Shown: positions 10,913-21,484 of the stretch, piece after piece
How the letters are laid out: each line of letters opens with the position of its first letter
Position numbering within the stretch: the stretch's first letter is position 1
Assembly (NCBI GenBank): GCA_905221605.1
Contig: CAJNDS010001134.1
Coordinates: forward strand, 1-32,997
Direction of reading: 5' to 3'
Source: Symbiodinium natans
Taxonomy: Eukaryota > Sar > Dinophyceae > Suessiales > Symbiodiniaceae
Length of the DNA: 32,997 nt
The notes under the pieces: model-generated
The model's input: only the letters and a program-made list of their open reading frames with translations
Told to the model about the DNA's origin: nothing
The model's database searches: none
Program-made: the position numbers and the translations under genes

Positions 10913-11160
10913 ACGAAGCTCCTTGGTCAAGTGGTGATTAAGTTTGCGTCCTTCCTGGATCTAATCCGCAACCTTTTTAAAGCGGGCCGGAAATTCAGCT
11001 CCCTGGATGACCCCTGAAGCCCCAACCCAAAACCCCCTTTCACCCTTTCAACACCGAACCCTAAGCCCCGAAAGCCCTAAAAGTTACAACCGACGGCTTC
11101 CCTCATAGGTCCCCTGGATGACGGAGCCCAGCAACACGGCCCATGCCTTGAGCTTCGCAG
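10913..11160 (+). CDS. SNF2-family helicase fragment (motif IV region), two exons
   Basis: Exon-like block one, about 10913-10997, reads GQVVIKFASFLDLIRNLF then KAGRKF. Block two, 11109-11160, continues as (S)PLDDGAQQHGPCLEL. Joined they give the order seen around motif IV of RAD5/RAD16-type SNF2 proteins: a hydrophobic strand, F-x-S-F-L-D-L-I, a helix, A-G-x-x-F-x-x-L-D and then G. The family's usual F-S-Q before this is shortened here, so it could be a decayed copy. The intron 10998-11108 would be A|GC...TAG|GT and is bounded by a direct repeat (CCCTGGATGAC, 11 identical bases). Donor after block two is CAG|GCTATG. Flanking exons, including motifs I-III, V and VI, were not found nearby, so this is a fragment or pseudogene. 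Confidence 0.45.
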
Positions 11161-14100
11161 GCTATGTGTTTAGGGGTTTTGGGATTTCGGGATTTCGGGG
11201 TTTCTGTGGGAAAGGTTTAGGGGTTTCGGGGCTACAGGGGCTTCAAGGGTATTTGGGGGCTCATGCCGCAGGATTTAGCGCTTCAAGTGCCGACGATTGC
11301 TCCGCTGCTTGTTGCTAAGGCTGCCTCGGCGCAAGCTTCGTGAGGCTGAGGTGTACATATTCTGCCAACAAGAGCCCTGTAGCCTGATCCCTCCAGTGGC
11401 ACCCGTAAACAAGCAGCCCATAACCTGAACCGTTTACATTGCAAATCCCCCCTCCCCCGCTGCTTTATGCGCGCACACGCGCGCGCGGGCGCATTCGTGC
11501 TCTTGGCGTGCACGTAGCGCCAGCCTAATTCGATCCCAGGCTCCCGGAACCAGCCGGAGAGACTTGGGACTGCACGAGAATGCACTTGTTGGGTGTTAAG
11601 CCACACAATTCTCACGGTCACATGCCACAAAGCTTAGGCCTTTGGGATTGAGGTCTTAAGCTGCTTAACCCTCTAATCCAGGCACCCTGGAACCTGCGAG
11701 TGCCCACCTAAAGCTTGCCTTTTAATGGAATCTGGAAGTCCTGAAGTTGAAAACCCTGAGCCGCCTCAAGCCCACCCAAACCCCAAACTTGAGGGCCCTG
11801 GCAGCCCTAAACCCTTAAGTCTTGTAACCCCAAGCCGAAAGCCAACCTTATGCCATAAAAGGCCAGAAGCCGCACCTAAAAAGGAACACGCCTGTACAGC
11901 TTGATCTGGGCAAACTCGGCAGGTGGTGGCCCGAGGGCTGGAAGAATCCGAATCCCCGGAGCTTGCTTCGGGTTTGGGAGTTTAGGTCAGGCGGTCTTCG
12001 AACCTCTCCAGTAGCACCTTAACTTGACGCAGCTGACGAACAAACCTGGAATCGCGCTTTCTGTGGTTTGTTTCGTGATGCTTAAGGCTTAAGGTTCAGG
12101 GCATGATGGCATGGCTGGAGTTGCCTGCAGGGCTTGTCGGGGTCGGGGTGACGATTCAGGGAGTTCAAGTTTAGATTTAGGGTCGTTGTTCTACCGCCCG
12201 AGAGCCCGCCAGCAGCCTTGCCTCGAAAATTCACGTGCGATGCATGTGGCGCATGATGAAAAAGATGAAAAGGTCGACTCAAGACCCGAAACCGCTTAAA
12301 CCCTAAGACGGAAGTCCCAAGGCATGGACCGGAAGCCTGTCAGTGGCTGCAACCTAAGTCAGAGGTGCCATGGATGATAACCAGAAGCAGGATCATCGTC
12401 TCATCGACACCTTCTTTTGTCTTGGCGAATAGAAGTAAGGAGAATGGTGGATACTGCATCGTTCTCGTGAGATGCGATGCCTCATGAACCATCCACCTCC
12501 CACACCTGTCTAATACAATCGCAGCATCACGTGCAGCCCACAGCGACTTGTCTGCAGCCATCGGTATCCACGTGACATTTGTCAGAGCAAACCATGCATC
12601 AGGTAGAATCCAGAGTCTTTCACTCGTGGCGAGTTGGATCTCGGGTCATGCAGGGTTACTGGACGGGTTGAGTGCATAGCACCGAAGCCCAAACCACAAA
12701 CCCCAATCCTGGCGACGATGGCCGTGACGCTGCAGAAGGTGCAGCGTAGTGCCTCTGCAGCGTTGCTCAGGGCTTCAAGGCTGGTTGCACAGGAGGGTGT
12801 AACAGGGAGCATTTGTCGTGGCGGCATAGCCAGGCGCTTGGCTTTGGGGAATCTGGGTTTTGAAGCACGCCTATATTTATGAGCACGCCATGAGCTTTGC
12901 AAGATAAAGTCTCAAGGCTGGCCTGGTGGTCCCTAAGAGCTGCAGCTTAATTACGGGCCTTGGGCTTAAAATTTCCCCACAGCAACAAGGTGCCATGGGT
13001 AGGAGCCGAATCAACTCCACGGGCTGCGGAACCAATACCCGATTTGCACTAAATGGAGAACTCTCCTTTTCACTCGTTTTGGGTTAAGGGTTCAGGGTTT
13101 CGCTGTCCTTCCGCTGGTACTCCCAAAAAAAGTAGCATGGTGCACCACAGAAGAGTCGTATTTGACCTGCCTATGGCCTGAGTCCCAGCCCTGTGCCTAC
13201 AGCTTGCGCGCGACAGGAAGTCGCAAGGAAGTTGCATGAGAGAGGCGTATGCCCATACATCTGGCACAACAGGGTCGCGGAGTCCTTATTTCTTCTGAAG
13301 AACTGGCAAGTACCCTCTACATGTGCATGCGCGCACTTGAGGGACGTCGTTGCAGGCAAGGCTGCGCGCTGTGTAGGGTGTAGGGTGTAGGGCGTAGGAT
13401 GTCTATAGCCTCCTTTGGAATTATTTTTATTTTTGTTTATAATAAACCCAAGAAGATATTAAAAATATTGTTTTTTATTAAGGTTCTAAGGGGAGTACCG
13501 GTGTAGGGCTTAGGGTTTGTAATAGGGTTTCACGCTGAAGTCTCCAGACCATGGCGCAGAGCGATACGTATCACAAGCTCTCAAAGACGGGGTTTTGTAC
13601 AAAGTGCAACTTGCCCGTCAAATCCAAGCTTGGACGAATGTCTGTTCCAAGCTGCAAGACCTAGGATCAGCTGGGAGAATTCTGCTGGGCCTCCTGCTGC
13701 AAGCAGGCTGCGTGCAGCCGGCGCAGGACAGGGAATTCAAAAGATGCTGCTGTCTTCTCGCAGTCAGACCTTTCCCACATCAGTGTGTAGACTTACCTCA
13801 ACACACGGCAGCATATGTTAATGCATGCATCCCTGCAGCGGAGGATCATGGGCAGTATACGGGGTCTTCCGAAACTTGGGGTACCTTTTCGGGGTCCTTT
13901 TTATAAGGGAATCCTACTATTTGGGGTCTATATCAGGGGTCCCTTATTCTCGTAAACCCCCATACGGAGCAGGGAACGGGACAACCGAAAATCACAAGTC
14001 CTTCTTGAGAGCAGCGCGAGAAGATTAAACGACAAACAACCACCACGCCCCATTGGGGTTCGATTGCCGGTGACAAAATTCTGCTTGCAGGCGACACACG

Positions 14101-14465
14101 AAGAGAGGCATTGGGCCATCTTGGAGACAGGCAAACCATCCTTCCCACTCCCGAACGCAGCAAGCATACAACAGGGAGGCCCATCAGCCGCTTCGCTCTC
14201 CGTCACTCCAGGTGCGGAATGAGGATGCCAGCTAGTGTGACGGTGGTGTTGTGGGGACTTCCTGTTGGCTCCCTCTACAAAGCGCGGTATGCTGTGCCAG
14301 AAAACCAGTGTCCCACCATCCAATGCCACAAACCCGCGTAAGATCCTACATCTTGTACAGGTATGTGCACAAAGTAGCGCATGTTACGTGGTGTGACCGG
14401 TTCAAAACATCGGCATTCATCGGTAAAGTGAAGGCCTAAGACGGCCTGGTACTGGTCGACAAAAA
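11161..14465. other. No supportable gene
   Basis: About 3.3 kb with fewer telomere repeats than the flanks. Open frames exist on both strands but none shows a recognisable family, and their composition changes within the frame. An AT-rich spot (13413-13485) and a weak kelch-like reading near 13660-13715 (SWENSAGPPA) are the only items of note. The repeat at 13866-13960 is listed separately. Confidence 0.5.
13866..13960 (+). repeat. Dispersed repeat family R, copy 2
   Basis: Begins CTTCCGAAACTTGGGGTACC and ends TTCTCGTAAACCCCC. It shares the exact 24-base core from GGGAATCCTA to GGGGTCTA with 30711-30806, and the rest is roughly 75-80% alike by eye. No coding frame or obvious terminal inverted repeat. 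Confidence 0.75.
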
Positions 14466-17400
14466 GACATGTTGCTGTACTATGGCTGCGGGTGTTTGGG
14501 CGGTGGGACTGATAGTAGATCGGACGTGCTGTGGCAAATCACGACTCGGGCGCCTGGGTAAGTGCCATTTCAGCATGTGTGCACGTGCATGTGTGTGTGT
14601 GTGTGTGTGTGTTTTTGTTGGCCAAGGTCGTCCTACTTAGAGTCTGAGGTCTCACTCAGAAACTACCTGCCCGACTTCCGTAACTAGAGGCTTCTTGATG
14701 ATGTCTGCAGGCAGAAACTAGTGGGCGCAAAGCTGTCTTGACAAGATGCCCTGACGTGATGACGATTGCTCTTTTGGGCCTTTGTGTCTTTGTGTCGTGA
14801 TTTGCAAGAAGAACCGAAGGCAGCCACTGGTTAGCGCTGAAGTGCCCGATTGCCTGCAGGACTTGAGCTGGGAGGAGATTCCAACCGGAGGCCCCGGGCC
14901 GCCTGCGACGGGGTCTCACTCAGCCGTACTGGACGCGTGCGGAACGATGTGGGCGTTTGGCGGCTGGACTGGCGATGGAAGTGGTGATGCTCCATCGCAT
15001 GCGCTGTTGAACTTCACGACTCAGGCAGGTGCCTGGGTCAGTGCCACCGCATCTGTGCTATTGTTTGGCCAAGTTCGTCCTAGGGTCTGAGGTCTGTCTC
15101 TGAGAAACGACCTGCCCACGACCTGCCCGACTTTGTAGCTAGAGGCTTCTTGATGTTGTCCGAACTTGTGGAGACAGCAGAAAGTGCTGTTAAATGTCTT
15201 TGAATTCGGATGCCCTCTTGGATTCTTTGAGATCTTGGGATCATCATGGCAGTGAAGCATGATGTAGGTGCAAGAACGCGTTGGCGTCCCAAGGTAGAAA
15301 AGCAGCGGTTAGCGCTGAAGTGCCCGATCGCCTGCAGGACTTGAGCTGGGAGCAGATTCAAATCGGAAGCCCTTGGCCGCCTGCGACGACTGCTCACTCA
15401 GCCGTACTGGATGCCGACGGCACGATGTGGGTGTTTGGCGGCTGGACTGACGATGATATTATTGCTGATAGATCGAATGCGCTGTGGAAATTCACGACTC
15501 AGGCGGGTGTCTGGGTCACTGCCACAGCATTTGTTGTTTTGGCCAAGTTCGTCCCAGAGTCTGAGGTCTAGCTTAGAAACTACCTGGACAACGGGTCCCG
15601 GGTTGCCGTGGACTTTCTTTGAAGGGAAGTGCGCGTGTCACTTGGGTTTTTCACGATTCTCGAAAAACAATCTTCAAAATGTACCCAAAAATTGCTTAAT
15701 TTGTTCCTTTTTGCTGCTTGGCTCTTACTGTTACATTGTGTTTCGGTTTCTGTCCTTAGTATGTTATAGAAAAAGGTGAAAACGCTGCAAGTACCAGCGT
15801 TTTGGGCATGGTTTCAAAGGCATGGACGCTTGTGGACAGCTTTGTTTTTTCTACATCCTTGTGCATTATGTTATACAAAGAGGCAAAAACCGCGGTAAGT
15901 ACCAGTGTTTTTGCGCATCGTCGCGAGAAGCACGGACGCTTGTGACAACGTGTCTTGTTCTACATCCTTGCGCAGTATGTTGTACAAAGAGGCGAAAATG
16001 AAAACGCTGTAAATACCAGTGTTTTGTGCATGGACACAATATGAATGACGTTTTTTATCCCCCCCCCCCCCCCCCAACCCCCCACCCCCAAAAAGCCGAA
16101 CAACACAGGAAACACCGGACAAGTGCAGGAAACACTGCGGTAACCCAGGACCCGTGGCCCAACTACCTGACCGACTTTCTGGAATTAGAGCTTGTGGAGA
16201 CAGCAGAAACTGAGGGCGCAAAGCTGTTTCGGCCAAAATGTCCTTGAGTTTCTGATGCCTTGTTCTTTGGATTCTTCCCGTCCTGGGGAGTCATCATTGT
16301 AGTGAAGCATGATGTAGGTGCAAGAACGCGTTGGCGTCCCAAGGTAGAAAAGCAGTGGTTAGCGCTGAAGTGCCCGATCGCCTGCAGGACTTGAGCTGGG
16401 AGCAGATTCAAATCGGAAGCCCTTGGCCGCCTGCGACGACTGCTCACTCAGCCGTACTGGATGCCGACGGCACGATGTGGGTGTTTGGCGGCGGGACTGA
16501 CGATGGTGGTATTGCTAATAGATCGAATGCGCTGTGGAAATTCACCACTCAGGCGGGTGCCTGGGTCACTGCCACGGCATTTGTTGTTTTGCCCAAGTTC
16601 GTCCCAGAGTCTGACGTCTGTCTCTGAGACGCTACCTGCCCGACTTCCGGAACTAGAGGCTTCTTAATGTTGTGCGAACTTGTGAAGACAGCAGAAACTG
16701 AGGGCACAAAGCGGTTACTGTACATGTCTTAGAGTTTTGATGCCCTCTTCTCTGGATTCTGTCAGACCTTGGGGCCATCATGGCAGTGAAGCATGATGTA
16801 GGTGCAAGAACGCGTTGGCGTCCCAAGGTAGAAAAGCAGTGGTTAGCGCTGAAGTGCCCAATCGCCAGCAGGACTTGAGCTGGGAGCAGATTCAAATCGG
16901 AAGCCCTTGGCCGCCTGCGACGGCTGATCACTCAGCCGTACTGGATGCCAACGGCACGATGTGGGTGTTTGGCGGCGGGACTGACGATGCTGATAGATCG
17001 AATGCGCTGTGGAAATTCACGACTCAGGCGGGTGCCTGGGTCACTGCCACGGCATTTGTTGTTTTGCCCAAGTTTGTCCCAGAGTCTGACGTCTGTCTCT
17101 GAGACGCTACCTGCCCGACTTCCGGAACTAGAGGCTTCTTAATGTTGTGCGAACTTGTGAAGACAGCAGAAACTGAGGGCACAAAGCGGTTACTGTACAT
17201 GTCTTAGAGTTTTGATGCCCTCTTCTCTGGATTCTGTCAGACCTTGGGGCCATCATGGCAGTGAAGCATGATGTAGGTGCAAGCACGCGTTGGCGTCCCA
17301 AGGTAGAAAAGCAGTGGTTAGCGCTGAAGTGCCCGATCGCCTGCAGGACTTGAGCTGGGAGCAGATTCAAATCGGAAGCCCTTGGCCGCCTGCGACGACT

Positions 17401-17986
17401 GCTCACTCAGCCGTACTGGATGCCGACGGCACGATGTGGGTGTTTGGCGGCTGGACTGACGATGATATTATTGCTGATAGATCGAATGCGCTGTGGAAAT
17501 TCACGACTCAGGCGGGTGCCTGGGTCACTGCCGCGGCATTTGTTGTTTTGCCCAAGTTCGTCCCAGAGTCTGACATCTGTCTCTGAGACGCTACCTGCCC
17601 GACTTCCGGAACTAGAGGCTTCTTAATGTTGTGCGAACTTGTGAAGACAGCAGAAACTGAGGGCACAAAGCGGGTACTGTACATGTCTTAGAGTTTTGAT
17701 GCCCTCTTCTCTGGATTCTGTCAGACCTTGGGGCCATCATGGCAGTGAAGCATGATGTAGGTGCAAGCACGCGTTGGCGTCCCAAGGTAGAAAAGCAGTG
17801 GTTAGCGCTGAAGTGCCCGATCGCCTGCAGGACTTGAGCTGGGAGCAGATTCAAATCGGAAGCCCTTGGCCGCCTGCGACGACTGCTCACTCAGCAGTAC
17901 TAGATGCCGACGGCACGATGTGGGTGTTTGGCGGCTGGACTGCCGGTAGTGGTAAATCGAATGCGCTGTGGAAATTCACGACTCAG
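14466..17986 (+). CDS. Kelch-repeat protein, tandem exon array (partial gene)
   Basis: Six exons each encode one kelch blade: 14860-15024, 15338-15502, 16388-16552, 16872-17027, 17347-17511 and 17831-17986 (165 or 156 bases, 55 or 52 codons, all phase 0). Each blade reads DLSWEQIQIGSPWPPATT, then HSAVLDADGTMWVFGG, a 4-13 residue variable loop, and NALWKFTTQ. Splicing at ACTCAG|GC...CTGCAG|GAC restores the kelch spacing L-W-K-F-x6-W across each junction, which supports GC-AG introns. A more diverged exon, about 14466-14549 (LGGGTDSRSDVLWQITT), precedes them. Kelch blades pack into beta-propellers that bind partner proteins; the ligand is unknown. The start is not in view and the C-terminal exon is not certain; a phase-0 candidate is 18466-18540. 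Introns of 319 bases are copied along with the exons. Confidence 0.85.
14590..14611. repeat. (TG)n microsatellite in kelch intron
   Basis: Roughly ten TG units within the intron between the diverged first kelch exon and the exon at 14860. Confidence 0.9.
15586..16160. mobile_element. MITE-like element (575 bp) with 8-bp target duplication
   Basis: AACTACCT occurs at 15578-15585 and again at 16161-16168, and the kelch intron homologous to its siblings resumes right after the second copy. The element ends are inverted: 15586-15611 (GGACAACGGGTCCCGGGTTG...) against the reverse complement of 16135-16160 (GGGCCACGGGTCCTGGGTTA...), 20 of 26 bases alike. No transposase frame is present, so it is non-autonomous. 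An 8-bp duplication is typical of hAT elements, but the ends alone do not settle the family. It contains three ~108-bp tandem units and a C homopolymer. Confidence 0.75.
15755..16035. repeat. Three ~108-bp tandem units inside the MITE
   Basis: TATGTTATAGAAAAAGG (about 15759), TATGTTATACAAAGAGGC (about 15867) and TATGTTGTACAAAGAGGC (about 15975) each lead into an AAGTACCAGTGTTTT-like motif and a GCATGG or GGACGCTTGTG block. The period is 107-108 bases. Confidence 0.8.
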
Positions 17987-18465
17987 GCGGGCGCCTGGGT
18001 CACTGCCACGGCATTTGTTGTTTTGGCCAAGTTCGTCCCAGAGTCTGACGTCTGTCTCTGAGAAACTATCCGCCCGAGTGCTCCAAGCCCGAACACCCCC
18101 GTTTTTCTTTTTTCCTTCTGGGAGGGCACTTTTGTGAAGCTTGTGGAGTCCTGTCACTCTGCGGATCCCAAAAGTTCTTGAGTCCTCCCAAAGCCCGGCC
18201 TGATCGGGTGACCCGAACCACCTCTTTGCGGCGGTGCCCCAACGTCGGCTTTGAGGTTCCTCCCGCCCCCCCTTTTTCCAGTACTCCTTTGTGAGGGGAG
18301 TAGGTATCCATCCTTGCACGGTGCGCGCGGTGATTCTCTATCAGGCACCTATGTGGAGCACCGTGTTCCGTGTTTAATGCTGAACTGCGCACGCCTGCCT
18401 TTCCCAGAAATCAAGATTGCACGAGCCCCGCAACCATGAAACACGCAGAAAAGAAACGCATTCAG

Positions 18466-18540
18466 GCGCAGTTCCCTGAGGCCAATGACAATGTTGCCAC
18501 GTGCTCAGTTGTATCTATATCTCGCGCATGGTTGATTGAG
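18466..18540 (+). CDS. Candidate exon, unknown
   Basis: TTCAG|GCG acceptor, 25 codons in phase 0 (starts AQFPEANDNVATCSVV) and GAG|GTGCTTG donor in phase 0. The frame continues into a hydrophobic stretch (LIEVLVLLILCALV) if the donor is not used. Its phase fits the last kelch exon, but the sequence does not complete a kelch blade. It could belong to the membrane-protein exons downstream. Confidence 0.25.
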
Positions 18541-19146
18541 GTGCTTGTTCTGCTTATTCTCTGCGCGCTAGTGCGCCCTCATGCTTCAGTTGCCAACAGA
18601 GCCTGACTGAAGCTGTCCAAACCGAGCAGCTGTTCGGGGTGGAAGGTGAAACCATAGCTGGAGATGCTTGGGAGTATCTTCAGTGTTGTTGAGGCCAAGA
18701 TACGTCTCGGGATTAGGGGTGCACGAGATAGCCAAAACGCAAAGAAGGGTGTCTGGTGTCCCATGGGGGAAACTAGTCCTGGTATGTCGATGTGACATAG
18801 CAGTCCTGAAAGACTGCGCCGCCAACAAGTCAAGCCAGGAACGCAGACAAAACGACTGATAAGCGAAACCGTTTTGGAGCCAACAGCTGCAACTTTGCCT
18901 AGCCTTTTCCAACCCCAACCACATTACGACGCACGCTTCGGCTTGCAGTGCTTGACGGCTCAAGCGCTGAGGGGAAACGATCCCGGCTTGCCCTTGAAAG
19001 CATCCACCACGGTCCACCACCCTGCGTGACCAACTGGCAGTGCCAATGGCCCACAGTCCCAACCGGGGCGGGGCTCCACCCACATGAGCCGCGCAGATGC
19101 GCAGCTTCGAGGTGCTCATCACGTAGGGTTGCGGGCTTGGGTAGAG

Positions 19147-19296
19147 GGATCTTACACCTTTGTTGCTCCCGAGGAACTCGTGGGTACCATACTTCCGGTT
19201 CTCATGGGCACCCACTGTGTCGCTGCCATCTTCATCTTCTGGCTCTGGTATCGCTGGCAGCCAGGCCACAGCAATGTGGAGGAACACCACAATTTC
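19147..19296 (+). CDS. Candidate exon with one transmembrane segment
   Basis: The + frame reads GSYTFVAPEELVGTILPVLM, then GTHCVAAIFIFWLWYRWQPG, one clear membrane helix followed by basic residues. Possible boundaries are GAG|GGA (19147) or TAG|GG (19127) at the start and TTC|GTGTGT (19296) or CCAG|GCCAC (19264) at the end. Another weak membrane-like island lies at about 19932-20095 (LTLAGLVGVAVSGYCFVA). These probably precede the exon at 20523 in one gene, but the splicing is unproven. Confidence 0.35.
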
Positions 19297-20522
19297 GTGT
19301 GTGTTTTTTCCAAGCTTGAAGGGTACCCTTTCTGGGGGGAGCGATTTTTTTAGACGCTCCGCGACCCGCTTCGGCCTGTCGCCATGGCAGCGGCGAGGCA
19401 AGGTTGGTACGAAAGCTTCCAATATCCAAAGTCTTCTTGAGGTGTCAAGGGGGTTTGGGGGGGGGCAGAGGGGGGTTGGGGCAGGCAGCCGGCCTTCGAG
19501 CTAAGGAGAGATAAGGAGACAAGGTTGTTGAAAAGCTAGATGCTTGGGGGGTATAGAGGTGGGGTCCATCCGCTAACCCCAACATGAGCCCTGGTCCTGA
19601 CACATCGTCCACTCCAAAGAGCCGGTGGGCTAGGTGCGTAATCATTTTCGGGCAAATATTCGACTTCGCGGGAGAGGGGGGGGTTTCCTGTTCTCTGCAC
19701 TCAAGACAACTACCGGGTTTAGGGTTTAGGGATTAGGGTTTAGGGTTTTAGGGTTTCCCGCAAAGCTCCCACATGACACACCTGAGTAACCCCAAATCCT
19801 TCATCCCCACGCCAGAGGTGACGGACAGCAGACGAGTACTGAATTTCCAGCACAAGCAACGTCCGGCGCTATGCAGGCCGGAGCTCGTTTAGAGCTAGGG
19901 TTCAGGCTTTCACTGGCTTTCTGGGTTCCTAGGACGGGTCTCGGTGCCATTCAGTCCTTGGAGCTTGGTCGTTGCGATCCCTGTTTTTTGACGTTAGCGG
20001 GCCTTGTTGGTGTCGCAGTTTCAGGCTACTGCTTTGTTGCACAGCCGCATTGCGGGAGGCCCCATCCACTACGATGGGCAGGAAACGCGGCCAGGCTACT
20101 GAGTAGGCGCGGGCGTGTCTAAGCGCCGATCGCCAGCATGAACCAGTTTCACACTTCGGGTCTCAGCCCCGACTCCCTGTAGTAGCTTTAAAGCTCTGTG
20201 AAAAGATGTAAACATGCCTGGCATGAGGCCCTACATGCGGCAACATGCTGCAGCTGCGCATTCCGCGTGAAAGCGACATCTCAAGACTCAAGACATCTTG
20301 AGACTGGGCCCTCGTGATCAAAAACGGGGCTTAATCTAATTTGGTTCTCCTTGTGGGGGGTCCTCTTTCAGTGGGATTCTGCTCTTTTTGTTGGCTTTGT
20401 AATGGGGGCGGGGGGGTGCCCTACTGCGGGACATACCCACATGATGCCGAAATTCTGGGTTTTGTGCCATGCTTAACAGCATGTTGGCCCGATGGACGTC
20501 GGTTCAGCCGACCAGATGGTAG

Positions 20523-20756
20523 GATGAAGTCCCTGATGCCATGGCATACTGCGCAACGAAGGAGCCGACAAGCCTGATAGCGGCAGCGGGTCTGGATGAC
20601 GAGCGCTTCGTGGCCTTTGCTGGCCTCATTGGGGGCTGCTTGGCTCTCCTAGGCATTTCCGGCCTTCTCTTGGCATGGCGGCGCGCCAGCGCTGACAGCG
20701 AAAGTGCCCAACTCACCGCACCAGCCACCCAAGAAAGGCGGGCCCGGGCATGCCAG
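20523..20756 (+). CDS. Membrane-protein exon
   Basis: GGTAG|GAT acceptor and GCCAG|GCATTC donor (GC-type) bracket exactly 78 codons, phase 0 to phase 0, the same boundary style as the kelch exons. It encodes FVAFAGLIGGCLALLGISGL, a single membrane helix, then LLAWRR and a polar tail rich in Ala, Gln and Arg. Reading on, the frame ends in a stop at 20821. No family recognised; most likely part of the same gene as 21485-22388. Confidence 0.5.
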
Positions 20757-21055
20757 GCATTCCTCATGACCAGTCCGGACAAGAGTAGCTGGAGAAGTGC
20801 TGCTAAGGAAGGGCGTTATTAGACAGGGTGTTGTCATATTATCCACGCATAAACGCTGCCATGTATGTGAAGGCTGGCACGAGTCGAGGCACCGCCCGGC
20901 ATGGGCTTCACAGCTGCCGGCCAAATGGAGTCATCTGGCGCGCAGTCGGCCTTCCGAGCATCACAGGTGCTGCACAGGAAATCGATAAAGATAAGCTTGG
21001 CAATCAAAGCCGTAGGCCGTGCCAGGTGCCCATGTCCATGTTGAACCAAAGCTTG

Positions 21056-21058
<3 letters not shown>

Positions 21059-21091
<33 letters not shown>
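21059..21091 (+). repeat. Homopolymer G tract (33 bases)
   Basis: The longest homopolymer in the window, in what is probably an intron of the membrane-protein gene. Confidence 0.95.
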
Positions 21092-21093
<2 letters not shown>

Positions 21094-21484
21094 AAGCATA
21101 TCGCACCGCGGCGCAATCCAAGATATGGACCTAATTGACGTAATTGCAAGGCTCTGACAAGCATGTCAAACCTAGCAGGGGATGCCTCAGCGCTTTGCAC
21201 ATGGTGACATTCACTGATCAAACTGGGAGGTGCTTGGCATGGTGCTCGGACGTCAACAACAAGCTGCAATTGACCACGCGACGTTTATCCAGAGGAGTGA
21301 CACCGCATTCGAAAGCTGTGCAGTAGGCTCTTGACCGAGAATGAGCCATCTAGTTTTGTATCATCTTCTGTCGACTTAAGCGACAACATTCCACTCCTTT
21401 TTCCAAAGTTGGGGCAGATGAGGCTCGTTTGATTTCAGTTGCACGGGTTGTTTGGGGCAATCACCAGTAACCGCTGCTTGCCAG

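Larger units (their letters stand above)
14860..18060 (+). repeat. About 480-bp tandem exon-plus-intron duplication
   Basis: Units start at 14860, 15338, 16388, 16872, 17347 and 17831. The last four are spaced 484, 475 and 484 bases, and their introns are nearly identical to each other, including non-coding parts such as GGTAGAAAAGCAGTGGTTAG. The exons differ mainly in the loop after FGG. The second intron is enlarged by an insertion. The first unit is clearly older. Confidence 0.93.

Noticed and set aside
13660-13715. Additional old kelch exon
   Set aside because: SWENSAGPPA resembles the first half of a kelch blade, but no HSAV, FGG or LW element follows in any frame.
15411-17626. Alternative + frame of the kelch exons (PTARCGCLAAGLTM...)
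   Set aside because: It would be joined if a GT donor one base into GGGT were used, but it shows no domain and destroys the kelch pattern.
15021-17890. Repeated minus-strand frames (SSRRRRPRASDLN...) over the kelch units
   Set aside because: They are antisense shadows of the kelch exons; the + frame has the kelch HSAV, FGG and LWKF pattern with correct spacing.
18586-19422. 278-codon open frame on the minus strand
   Set aside because: No membrane, domain or repeat pattern is visible, its composition is uneven, and it runs opposite to all supported genes and over a + strand membrane-like exon candidate. Length alone is not enough in GC-rich DNA.
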